Source: Eopsaltria australis
Lineage: Eukaryota > Chordata > Aves > Passeriformes > Petroicidae
DNA length: 64,000 nt
Assembly (NCBI GenBank): GCA_034509425.1
Contig: JAVTVJ010000550.1
Coordinates: 1,926,994-1,990,993 of the forward strand
Direction of reading: 5' to 3'
In this document: positions 35,101 through 47,030 of the stretch, in pieces
Layout of the letters: the number at the start of each line of letters is the position of its first letter
Position numbering within the stretch: the stretch's first letter is position 1
Program-made: the position numbers and the translations under genes
Notes under the pieces: generated by a model
What the model saw: the letters and a program-made list of their open reading frames with translations, nothing else
What the model was told of the DNA's origin: nothing
The model's database searches: none

Positions 35101-37738
35101 CATCTGTGTGGTGTTGAATTCTGGGACAGAAATGCTTGGTATTTAGTATTTGGTATTTTATTTTAACTATTTTTCTGCTGAGAAATAATAAAGATTGAAA
35201 CAGTGTCCATTTTGGTAATAATACAGTGTCTGGTCCAGTCTTAGAGGTTACAAAGCTCTTGGCAGATGAAGTCTGCAAGTTTTTATATCTGGCAATTTCC
35301 ATTCTAGCTATGTAGCTCATGGCAGAAGGTGAGATTCAGGATGACATAGGTTAAGAAGAATTTGATATGTTAAATATTGCAAGAGGCATTGTAGAGAATT
35401 TGCTTCAATTGTCATGGGATTTGATGGGAAGAAAATTAAATTTACTTAGTTTTTAAATTTACAGCATACAAGCCTAGAGTCTTAGTATCCTGAGACTTTA
35501 CTGAATATTTGATATCAAATATTATACATAAATGATCTACTAAATAGGCATTGGATAAGAAATGTTGAGTTATGCAGGGCAGCTTCCTTAACAGTGTCAA
35601 AATGTATATTCCTAATTGTGTGTTGTTAAATCCTGCCCCGTGTATTAGGTTGGCTATGGTAAAAGCTTTTACACAAACCTCATTTTTCCTTCTGAAACTG
35701 ATGGTCTCTTCCTGAGTTCAAGACATTTTAATGATTTTTATACTTTATCTTTTAAAAGAATGATAGTTGAAGATACGCCAGATTTATTCTTCTTTCCCAA
35801 ATGGATTGTGATTAAGCTCATCATTTTAGCTTATTTCTGAGTAGCTGCTAATTTTTTTGAGGGCTGTAATGGGCTAATTGTTACAAGAATTAGTTACATC
35901 TATAAGGAAGGTTTATAGATAAATGGAAACTGTGGAACAGAGGAAGCTGTTCCCTTTTTGAAATCTGACCACTGATAATATCTGGAAACCTGGAAGCTGA
36001 TGCACTGTAGTTTTGTTTTTCTGTTCATTATATTCTTTGATGCACATAATTAACATTTTTTAAAGAATGAAAACTGCAAGAATGCAATAAATAATTTTAA
36101 TTATTAATTTTTTGCTTGTGTTTTCTTTCAGGGTTAAAAATGAATGCAAAAGATAAAATTGTATGTGTTATATACAAGGCCCCTTCTCTGAACACTTTGA
36201 AGTGGGATACTTTACTGGCCTGTGCTCAGAGTCATGGTTGAACTACAACTTGATAGAATAAGGCATTTAAGAGTGCATAAAATTCTAAGAGTGCAGACAT
36301 TGTTGGATGTCTTTTCCTGTCATCAGCAAAGATAAAATATTATTTCCTTTATTAAGCCCTTGTCCATTGATAGTTGTTACTCAGATTATACTAGGATATA
36401 AAAAATTTAAAAATGGAGCAAATACCACAACAGACATTTAGCTGGGAAGTTGTGGAGATGGTGCAATTATTCCCCAGACATGGAGGTGCTAGTTTTTAAT
36501 TTGAAAGGAGCAACCTCCCAAGTTCTACTCACGGATTTCTATGCTGCTGGATTTAGTGACTGCTCTTGATGAACTTTCATGTGAAGATATATTTAAAATA
36601 TTTTTTTCAGTCTTTTTTAAAATTTAAACAAAATTTCGGATGGCAGACTTTTTTCACAGTTAATGACCAGCTTTAGAGTCAATTTTCAAGGAATGGGTAT
36701 GTTTCCATGCACATTGTAGATTTATTAAAAAAAAATCTTCCTATAAGGAAGAAAATGAGAGAAAGGGAAATAGATCACCTTTTTCCATTTTAAGTTGATT
36801 CTGATGAAAAGCTACATAATGCAAAGGTTTTGTCAATTCAACTGAAGAGATTGGCTTGGCAATTCAGGACTGTGACCAGTGATGCAGTGGCAGATAACAC
36901 AAGGTATACCCTTATTAGAACTGCTTAACAGGACAACTTAAAAATAATGAGCAGCTGGGCATGCATGCCTTCCTTTCAGCCTTAAGCTTCCCTTGGAGAA
37001 GCCCTGGAGAAACAGAGCTCTTCCTGCAGCAGTGGAGTTGAGTAAGTGGGACAGAGCAATCCTGTCCAGGGGATATAGAGGCTCCTGAGTGGGTGGGGAG
37101 TGCCCCAGTGGGATGGTCTCAGGGCTGGGTTTCACACACAGGTGCTGGCAGACAGGTCCCCTGGGTACCTGCCTCAGCTCTCCCAGCAGCTGTGGCCCCT
37201 GTGCTTTGAAAGGCTAGGTTAGGGTACAGCATGTCTTCAGGAATGCATTTCTGGAAGTTATGAAATGTTTTTTGACTATAAATATGTATTTTCCCCTTTG
37301 AAAGTAAGGTGGGGAGCAGGAAGGGGTAATGTTTTGGGATGCTCTACTAAAAACCTGAGGCTAGCCAAGTGTAATGAAGTTTATGATGTCTGCCTGAAGG
37401 TATTTGCAACCTACAGTGGCAGCTGTGAGGGGCAGATTACAGCTTTCATCTCACCCGCATGCTGATAAGTTCATTGGGAGAAAGGTCCTTCAGCCATGAC
37501 TCATTTGAGCCCTGACACTTTATTTTTCTCTCAACCTATCTCTAACCTGAACTTTGCCCTGAGCCCTAGACTATGTCCCCCAGCTATGGCCCAGGAGAGG
37601 AGTTTCTTGCAGCCCTCTTTCCTTGGTGCCTTGCCTGGGGCAGTCCCTGCGCAGCCACATCCTTGTGGGCCCTTGAGCTACCTCATTCATCCTGACCCCT
37701 GGTTTTGTGCTGTACTCTGAGCCAAGGGCATACATAAC

Positions 37739-37909
37739 AGGCCAGGGGAGTGGTCACAGCACCAAGCCTGACAGAGCTCATGGAGTGATTGGACAGTGCT
37801 CTTGGCCATGCTGTGACTCTTTGGGATGGTGCTGTGCAGGGCCGGGAGTTGGACTCGATGATCCTTTTGGGTCCCTTCCAACTCAGCACATTCCATGTGT
37901 GATTCTATG
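37739..37909 (+). mobile_element. CR1 retrotransposon 3' end
   Basis: The fragment begins within the last ORF2 codons (GGGGAGTGGTCACAGCACC, counterpart of REVVTAPSLTEL). It continues through GACTCTTTGGGATGGTGCTG and GGACTCGATGATCCTTTTGG. It then reads GGGTCCCTTCCAACTCA and ends in degenerate octamers ATTCCATG (37,890-37,897) and ATTCTATG (37,902-37,909). This is a 5'-truncated copy of the subfamily seen at 1.73-1.94 kb. Three short open frames over it are remnants or chance. Confidence 0.92.
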
Positions 37910-40900
37910 TGCGCTTCTTTGCTTTTATAGGAGATGGCACAACAAGGTTATCTTGATGCTGCTTTTTCTCTGCAATGGGGGATGAAGTGATTCCTGCTGC
38001 CACTGTTCCTCCTCCTGCTCCATTCCAGTGGGGGATGATAGGGGTCACAGTATGAAATAGGGCACTGGGAGTGACTGCCATGGCATATGTGGGCTTTGTA
38101 TTGATGTGATTGTAGGGTTTGCCTTCTATGCTGTTGTGTTTCTTGATGGTGAGCTGAAATGGGGGATTCAGACTATTTTCTCTCCTGAGGTCCCTGTGGG
38201 TCACATTATTCATGATCTTTATTAAGAAAAGCAAGCCCCCAAACCTCCCTTCCTCTCTTCCCCCACAAAACCAAGCTGTGGCTGCACTGGAAAGACTTGA
38301 AATAGGCAAAAGCAAGTATTCATTATTTTTCAAAGGTTCTGAGGCTCAGTTTGCCACATCTCTGATAATATCCTTGGAAGAAATGCAGCCAAACTATAGG
38401 TCATATCAGCTTTGTGTTGTTGACAAAGAGATATGATTTTACCTGTTAAAACAGCAGTCAAGAGATTGTTAGTGGTAGTGATGATTGGGAGAGTAATCTC
38501 TCAGGAAACCTTCTTGTTGTGGGGGCAGGCATAGCACTTTTTGGAGGAGGGAAGAACATCAAGATGGATTTTTTTAGAAGTATATTTACATTTCCAGGAA
38601 AACCTCACAATCAGTTGATCTTAGACTTACTCTAGTTCACAGTGTTTTTAAAGCAGAGATGCTGCTCTGCACCTCCCCCCCTTATGCGTGTGTTTGTATG
38701 TGTGCACGTGGGCGTTTCTGCAAGTGTTGTGTTAAAAAGCAATTGGCATTTGCTGGCTTTCTGCATTTGAAGCTGCTTCTTTTGGGCATATGAACTGATT
38801 CTGTGCACCCTGGCATGTGCCTGGTCCTGACTGACCCTTCATGTGCAGCTCTGCATGCCCAAGGTGCAAAGGCAGGTCCCTGTCAAATGTGGTGCCGAGG
38901 CAGAGGGGCCGTGGTGGAGGTTCCCCTGTGCAGGCACTCCATCATATGTGAAGCCATTCCACATAACCCTAACAGAAGGCTGCCTGTCAGCTGCAGGCCT
39001 GGGGTGGGCAGGATCCTTACTTTCTATGATTTCCTTGCATTAAAAACAGGAAAAAAGGAGAATTTCACCATCTTGCCTGGCTAGTGGTATGGCTCTGGTA
39101 GCTGGCTTTGTTTAGGCAGGGCTGTATCCGACACCTTCCCACGTGCATACCCACATGTGTGTGCACACAGTCTTGGGTGAGCATTTTGTAGGAAGAGCCT
39201 GTGGGGGAAGATGTATGGACACATGTATTTAAGCGGCCTGATTAATTCCCTTGTGTTTTATTTGATTGGTTTGACTCCTCCTCTCTTCCCTCATGTTTTC
39301 CCAAAAGCTAGGAAGGCCCTGCATTTTTCTTTGCTGTGTATGTTTGGCATATGTGTTTCAGATGACTTTGGCAGGCTTGAGCTTCTGTGAGTATTCTAAA
39401 GTTCTTCCCCTTATAGATAAAAGTATTAAAAGATACATACTGTTGGTTTCTTGGGTAGTATAACTTACACAGAGAAGGTGATTTACTCTTCAGTGTCTCA
39501 GCCATGTATCTTGATTTAATTACTCAGTTATTTCCTCATGAAATACAGGCACATGGTTGCATAAAAAAATAAAGCAAGCATTCTATTTTGCCATCTTCAA
39601 TAAAGAGGGCATTGTTTTGAATAGGTTAAAAATAACAACATTCTTCTTTTGCAGAGATTATGATAAAGGGAACCTAATATAGTTGATTTGTGTGTGCACA
39701 TTTGCTTGCACAAAAATGAGGCACATACCTGAAGCATGCTGTTAGAATTAAGGGCCAGGTCAAGAAATTCAGGTGCCCTTTGTTTTCAGTGCACCCAAGC
39801 TTGAGAATGCACCTCAAAGTCTGCTCATTAAAGAACTCATCTCTGTTTTGAGGCCCGTCCTTTTTCTTTTTTTTTTTTTTTAAGTCTTGAGCAACAAGGT
39901 GTAATTTCAAGTGTTTTTTTCCAGAGCTATCTGAAACTTCTGGCTTCCAGCTGTCAGCAGATTTCAAGGTGTGTTTCTCTGTGTTTGAAGAAGTTATCAT
40001 AGATATTGGTGACAGCTGGGCTTTGAAATGTTCTTTGCAGTCAACACAAAGTACATGAGGAGTGAGTCATGAACATTTACAGACCATACTTTGCTTCATA
40101 TGTAAGTCTTCTAATAATGAGCCTGCCTAATTGAGCTGGGGAAGCTCATGACTTCACCATGGTCCTCAAAAAATTATCCAGTTGCTAAAGTTAAGGATCT
40201 GAGCAATGTGTTTTTATGATGCTACATTCAATTAATCAATCAAATTAGAATTTTCATATTTTCTGTCACTGCCAGAGGGGTCCAAACTAGTGAGATTTCC
40301 ACCCTTCAGGGGCTTCCAAGGGTATCTTTTGTATTTGCAGTTTTAGTTATTTGAGTTAGAAAAATTAAGGCTGTGCATTTTGAAGGTAGGACTTTCCAAT
40401 TATGAAGTTCAGTGATACTTTCTCCATTACTAGTTTAATGCACTGTACACTCCTGAGCGAGGTAACTGAATGCAGCAAATTATGTTTAATCACATACAAT
40501 TAGAGAAGTTTGTAATTTGTGTTTGTAGATGCTGTGTCTGCCCTAGGTGTAAACTGAACCACCAGAAGTCTGCAAAGACAAAACTCTCTGAGTCCTATGC
40601 AGTTATTCTGGACTTGTTTCCAGCATGTGTGGAAGAAATACAATTTAAAAAGTGAAGGTGCCCTTAGGACTCTTTGATATAACACAAGTTTATTGCTGAC
40701 AAAATGTCCTTTCTTTTATCCTTCTCAGAATTTTCAGAATGTTTTGAAAAAGTCAGCTTTTGTTTGACTTTCTGAGCATTGGAAGAATCTTCAGTGCTGT
40801 TCACAAGGCTGAATGCCTGGATGCTACAGATTTGCTAGTCCTTAGTGTCTTCAGTTCATGCTGCATGGTTCAGTGTTACAGACATGTACTATAAAACTTT

Positions 40901-41863
40901 CTGATTTCAGACTGGAATGCCTGCTTGTGTAGATTTTCTTTCAAGGTTATACAAATGCACACGATGTAATTGAGAAAACTGTATAATGTATAATAATACT
41001 GCATAAAAATGAATAATAAATGTAGGAATAGGAAATAAATGGCAAGGGAACATATTTTTGTGAGAGTGTACTTGCATGAATGATGTACAAATATGGAGGT
41101 TTCTGTACCTAATTTTAGCTACTGTGTTGAATCTTTTATTACTCTTTACTTAGTAGGGTTTAAGTCTTGGTGTTACCTTTTGGCTGTTGGAACTGCAATC
41201 TCCACCCTGCTGTAGCCCATGTTTCCAGGATGGGCAGCAGTTTCTGTGTGTGCCATGGGAAGTAGCAGAGGGCACAACAAGAAGGTGTGCTGGGAGTGTT
41301 TCAGGGACATCAGCCACTGCTGCTGCCCAGCTCCTTTATTCTGCATTTAGACATGGTTTCGGAAATTAAGTAGATGAACACTGGAAGCTAGTGGAAGCAG
41401 AGAACAAGAAGATATGCATCTGAGAGTGGACTTGTCTTCCTCAATTCAGCTTGCTTTTTGTAGCATGAGTGTTCAATAAATTTTATTTGTCAAGGCTGTG
41501 TTTTAAGAACATGTTCCAGGTTGTGTACCTGTTCATGAAAATTTTTAGTGAGGAACACCCTGACTGAAATTTTGGACTTCATCCAGTGACTGAAGAGCTT
41601 GTAGTGCCTAAATGGGATTTATTGTAACTGAACAGGAAAAGTCCTGAAATAAAAGACTATGTAGTTGTGTAAAAGCATTGTGTTTTCTATCATCTTACAG
41701 TCATTTGACCTTGAATTAGAGCAGTGTCTTTGACTTGAGTATGCCTGAGGCATAATGTAGTATGAATAAATTATTTTAAAGCATCTATTGTTATAATTTA
41801 ATTTTTTATCAGAGCATAACATAAATTTGCTAAGTGCTTTTGTCCTGTTTTTCTTTATTTCAG

Positions 41864-41977
41864 GCTGGAGTCACAGAGAAATGTGAGGATTTATACTTCT
41901 GAAGTAGGTATGAATGGGATTGAAGGAATTATGTGGAGGATTCTGAACTCCCCTCCTTCCTGCTCCAGGAAAGACGG
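41864..41977 (+). other. Candidate spliced exon (114 bp)
   Basis: The left edge has a strong acceptor, with a long T-rich tract and TTTTTCTTTATTTCAG ending at 41,863. The right edge has GACGG|GTGAGT, a near-consensus donor with GT at 41,978-41,979. One frame is open throughout. Starting at the second base it reads LESQRNVRIYTSEVGMNG, then IEGIMWRILN, then SPPSCSRKDG. I recognise no protein family in it. It may be a coding exon, a UTR exon or part of a noncoding RNA. It is the best exon-like object by splice signals in the window. A 114-base open frame can also occur by chance. Confidence 0.35.
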
Positions 41978-44900
41978 GTGAGTGTATTATGAAATAGTTT
42001 ATAATTAACTCAGTCCTTACTTCAGAAGGTTTTTAGTCAAAACAGGAAGATACAATTCAGATGGCTGTATGTAAGAATGGAAGAAATTTTAGATACTACA
42101 GATACACCTCTTAATTACAAACATCAGCCTTCAGAACTTGCTGTTCCTGTTTAGTAATGAAAGGATTTCCATTAAAAAAATAGAGTGAGTTTTCTGTAAA
42201 TCTCACCCCCCTGCCACCCCCACCAGCTCTCTGGTGTAAATGTTCTATATTCGAAAGCTTTTAGCCCAATGTCAAAGCTGAACTGACAAAATTAATTTAG
42301 CCTTTCTTTAGCTGATTCTGAGTGAGGCTGTTACTGGGAAAAAGTGCAAGGTTGAGCTTTATTAGATGCCTGCATATATTTGTTAGTGAAACAGAGGTTA
42401 GTAACAACAGCAGAAATGTCCATATCACACCTGGCTGCTCCTGAAGCCTGTTAAGAGTGCAGCTGATACGTTAGTTCCAGTGGCTGCAAATCCAGCTTGT
42501 GTATTTTCCTGCCTCCCTCCCTTGCTATATCTCTTCCCACAGAGGGGAGGAAAGAAGCTGCAAGGCCAAACCCTGTGGGAGGATAAATGGGACTTCACTT
42601 TGGGTTGTCTCTCTCTGGCTAAACCTGTAGATACGTGGAGCCATCATTAGAAAAAGGCACATGACCTTTCTGTGGAATTTACATCCTGACATTCTAATTG
42701 CTTTCAACTTAGTGAGTGCTTAGCATACATCACTTTCAGATACTGACCAATGAATAAGATCTGTGCTTCTTAGTGAAGTTAAAAGACACAAGTCGTGTTA
42801 GAAAAGCACATGGTGTTTAAGCCCAGGATTTTGGCAGGGATTTCTCGCTTCTGCATCAATACACACTAGAGCATGTCTGTGGTCCTGTGAATGTGCCAGT
42901 GCTGAGCAGTGCATAACAGGATGAGTTTTCAATTGCAGGTGTTGCTGACCAGACAGTTCTTTCACCAAGTTGTGGTACAAGGAATACTTAAGAACTAGTA
43001 AAAATGAACCTAACACTGGCAGAGTGACAGCAGAATTTTTGTATTAGTTTAAACATTCTTGTAATTCTTGGATCTAGCTTAGATTCATTTTGTCTAAATT
43101 GTGTGCAGGGCTGAAAATGGAGGCTGCACCATCTAAAGCAGCTTTGGATGACCTTCTAAGCCTGAACGTGGGAAAAGGCAACATCTAAAAGGATAGGTGT
43201 GTCTGGACAGCGCTCTCAGCTTCAGAGGGCAAGAACCAAGATGATGCCACGTTGCCTACAGCCCTGAAGCCAAAGGACATGCCTTGCGTGGTGTAGGGAG
43301 AAAAGGCAATGATGTTATTGGGTTGAAGGTGTCAGGGACAATGTCTGAGGCTTTGCCTGAAGTGGAAATTGCAGCAGGTGCAAATATAAGTTGGAGAGGA
43401 GCAGGCTGCAGCGAGGTTCAGGAGTATCCCAGCATTTGGAGAGGCTAAAAGGGTAGGCAGCAGAGCAAAGAGGGTGTCGGTGGTGTATCAAAAGCTTCTG
43501 GAGCTCAGTGGATGAAGGAGGAAAGCAAATGGGAATAGTAACTTGTGTGGCTGCTCCAGAACAGAGCGGGATGAAAGGATGCAGTGGAGAGTGAATTGAG
43601 TGGGAGTTTTTTCTGTTCAGCCATCTACACCAATCATTTTTTTCCTCCAGAGACGTTCCTTGGTGGGCTGTATATGAAACCAAGTATGAAGGAGTCTCCC
43701 CTGCAGCTGATGAGAGAGGTTAAAAAAAAAATTCAGGGAAAGAGAAATCAGGCCTTTCTGAATAAGAGTAAGGAGGTGAGAAATGTGCAGGCAATAATGA
43801 GAAAACAAGTATTTGAGGGGAAGTTTTGGAAAGTAATGGCAGAGCAGGGATCTTTATCAGGAAATACATAGTAGTAAGATTTGATTTTCAGCTTTCTTGG
43901 TGTTTTTTTAACAGTATGATGTAAATAGCAAATCTTATTGGAGGAAAGGAAAAATCACTTTTCTCATCAAGGAGGTGGAGAAATCTCATTATATTTGCTT
44001 GCATGCACAAAGAATTCTTTAACATAAGTGTGGGAAAGCAATAGAAACATTTTCATAGTACTTCTTGTATTTTCTATTTTTTGAAGAGAGTGCTGCATAT
44101 GGTGACACAACCTGGGCTAACCATCAGCCTACAAGCCCACACCTGATTGTCTTGTGTTGCTTTTTGAAAAGATGTTCTTTTTTCCCCCCTATCTTACATA
44201 TACTGACGTGCTTAGAAAAAGCTAATGTTTTAAAACTTTATTTTGAAGTTTGTCCTAATGAAGTCTAGCCATATTCTGGCCTGAATATTCACTACTTGAT
44301 GGTAAGATTAAAATGGTTGTGAATGTTTTAAAGATTTGGGCTTTGCATGAGTACATTTTGTCCTGTTATGGGTAGGGTGGCTGTCACTTGGCAAGATATG
44401 ACTCCTGCCTGAAAACAGAGCAGGTCTGAACCTGGCATACTAGCCCATAAGTTGGCATCTTCTCTCAAAAAGGTGATCAGCTTGGCAAGGTATGGGCTGG
44501 TCTGTGTTTGTGATTGTATTAACTTCTACCTTGTTTGCTTTTTCTTCTGCTACAATTATGCTTGCAAGATGTTCGTGCTATATTTGCTTTATCAGGAGGA
44601 GACTGGGGTTGGCAGACCTGGGATCCCCAGTGCTGTGGAAAAGCAGAGGGAAAAGCAGGTCCAGCTGTAGCAATCCTGCCCTTTCTGGGAGCATCACACT
44701 TATCCTATTTGTACTATCCCATGGCTGTTCCCACTGTTTGGCAGGGCTGGGCCTTGCAAGGCTGACACCAAAGCAATGTGGCTGTGTGTTTGCAGTTTTC
44801 CACTGCTGGAATCAAGTACTGGAAACCTACATTTATGCCTGGAAGCTTTTTACTCCTGAGCATGCTTGCTGAGGAGGTTGTCCTCCACATGAATTGCCTG

Positions 44901-45348
44901 GCCTTGTTATTCTGTATCTGTTTCTAACCCTGTCTATTCATCAATTTTGTTTTATTTTTTCAAAACAACTCAAAATATGGGTAAAGCAAACATTTTATTG
45001 TATTTGTGAAGATGCTGACCTAGCATCAAATGGAAGAGTATGATGAAGTGATAAATGTTTCAAGCCCCTGGCCTTTTATCTCTGATTTTTTTTTTTCTTT
45101 TTAAAATGTTTCTCATCCTAAGTGATTGAAAAGTTTTCCAGATCTGATAACTGCAAAGATTTCAAGTGAAACTTTTGGCTTCTATCCCAGTATGAGATCA
45201 TACAAAGTGATATTTGCTGAATTTGTACCAGAGTTTGAAAAGAAAATGAAAACACGTTACTGTTAGTGTCTCTCAGCTATTTTTCAGCTATGCTGGACAA
45301 ATGTTTTCTCATTGATTAAGTTCTGTGTATCATTTGAAATGCATTCAA

Positions 45349-45372
45349 ATATATGTGTGTATATATATATGC
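45349..45372. repeat. (TATA/TG)n microsatellite
   Basis: ATATATGTGTGTATATATATATG, a mixed TA/TG dinucleotide run. Confidence 0.8.
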
Positions 45373-45734
45373 ACATTTTAATTTGCTAATATTGTATTTT
45401 ATTTATACTCTTTGGATCTTTTATCCTTGCTAGACAGACATCTTGGATTCCATTTTAAATGGAAGTTTTTCAATCTAGTATTGCAGACAAAGCTTACTAT
45501 AAGAGAGAGGACGTACTGAATTCCTGTTGCTGTTCCAGAATGACCTTAAAACAAAATCCCCAGCCTTTTTGTCTGGTTTCTGTGACAGGAGACAGTGAAA
45601 GCAATGGTCCTTGTAGGTGTGTGTGTACCTAATAAGGGTAAATGTGTGTCAGTTATGTGTGTTTTGTGTGTCTCCTTCTAAATAAGGAATAAAATAAGAT
45701 AAATAATGCCTTAAGTTAGACAATTAGATTACTG

Positions 45735-45860
45735 AACAGGGCTGAACTTCAAGGCCTGGACTTGCAAACCCAAGAAATCGGACGCTAGAAAATTCTACAG
45801 TTAAAGCTACTCATTCATACCCTTGGCAAATATTCATTTTGATTGCTTTTAATTAGAGGA
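45735..45860. promoter_or_regulatory. Candidate conserved noncoding element
   Basis: CpG pairs are retained at 45,779 and 45,783 within AAATCGGACGCTAG. TGATTGC lies at about 45,840-45,846, and TAATTA, a homeodomain core, at 45,850-45,855. The block sits directly beside the C-rich tract at 45,871-45,891. No repeat signature is present. The assignment is compositional only. Confidence 0.25.
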
Positions 45861-45870
45861 TTGTGTGCTT

Positions 45871-45891
45871 CCCCCCTCCCCCCCACCCCCC
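45871..45891 (-). repeat. C-rich tract, potential G-quadruplex on the minus strand
   Basis: The plus strand reads C6, T, C7, A, C6. The minus strand therefore has three long G runs separated by single bases, enough for a four-tract G-quadruplex when the seven-G run is split. Confidence 0.7.
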
Positions 45892-46689
45892 AAGGCCTGC
45901 ATATTGTTCAGCACACAGCATGGCTAATGCTTAATGAGTGGGTAGGTTGTTGATGTTTTGTTTCTCACCATTTCTTGTATGGCTTTATTTACTGCATGGT
46001 TGGCAGATGGTGCACTGAATACAGAACTACTCATTTCCTCATGGAGATTTTCATGGCATTAACACCATAAAGAGTTACTTTACTGCATATTTTTCAGGGG
46101 AATCTTAATCAGGAGTGCAAAATAAGACATACATGTATATTTAACCAAACTCTGAGCCTTGACAGTTAATTTCGTGGAAGGAGATGGTTACAGCACAGTT
46201 GCCTTGGAGGAAGATCTGTTTAGGTTGTACTGATTCCTTCCCCCACTCTTCTTTTTTTGTAGCAGAAGGCAACAGTGGGTCAAAGCTCCTGCAGGGGCAC
46301 AAGGTATCTCTATAACTCAAGCAGTTTGGTGGAAATGTTGTAAACAGCTATAACTTCCCTCCTTCTCACCGATGTTTGCTTCTTGCCATTGTTTATTGTA
46401 AAAAAGAGCACAGAATTTTTCATGTCAGAAATCTCTTCTGTAATCCAAGGAGTGGATATTTTGTCCAGCAAGCTGGCTCAGCAACCTGCTTCCAGCTTTC
46501 AGTGCACATCTGAAGCCTGATGGAAGTGAGCAAAGCTTCAAAACTTACTGTAAGCTACAGGAAGAGAACACCCTTCATCTGGTTTCTGTCTTGGAGGCTG
46601 TAAGCTCTTCAGGCTGGAGCCTGTGCATTCCCATATGCCGATAGAGTATTTCAAGCGCTATAGTAGTATAAACAGCAGTGGATGAGGTC

Positions 46690-47030
46690 ATCATATATCA
46701 AACAACATAATTAAATCAGTGCTTTATTCACTGTCTGTGTCTCATTATGGCTGCCTCCTAGGTCACTCTGCAGCCTTGGAGATCATGTATGAATGAGAAT
46801 GTTGCAACGGCCCTTGCTGAAACATTTGCTTTGAAGTTGGTGCTATTCGCTTAGAGACCAATCTTCATAAAAATGTACTTTTGTAAAATGTGGTGCTATT
46901 TTGAAAAAGCCATGTAAAAGGGAAACACTAATTATTGATTTTTTTTCATAAATTGTCATGCACAAATGTCAGCTGCTGATCATACGATTACGATGGAATT
47001 TCTTGATTGATTAGAGGTCTGAAAGCAATG
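46690..47030. promoter_or_regulatory. Candidate conserved noncoding element
   Basis: The right part holds ATTATTGATT (46,931-46,940), the E-box CAGCTG (46,970-46,975), two CpGs in ATACGATTACGATGG, and TGATTGAT at 47,004-47,011, a PBX-HOX type composite followed by TA. Dense ordered developmental-factor motifs with kept CpGs in AT-rich DNA fit an enhancer. No alignment is available to prove conservation. Confidence 0.28.

Larger units (their letters stand above)
26977..37738. other. Unique AT-rich noncoding DNA
   Basis: About 10.7 kb without a recognisable gene or assigned TE. It holds a (CA)n at 29.95 kb, a poly(T) at 32.1 kb and the CpG-retaining element at 29.0 kb. The two-strand open region at 31.4-32.0 kb shows no domain I know and no clear splice boundaries. 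Confidence 0.5.
37910..45734. other. Unique noncoding DNA containing one candidate exon
   Basis: No gene body recognised. GC-richer patches occur at 38.8-39.05 kb and 44.6-44.8 kb. A purine-rich stretch lies at about 43.09-43.88 kb. A T run at about 39,867-39,881 is simple sequence. The candidate exon at 41.86-41.98 kb is listed separately. Confidence 0.5.
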
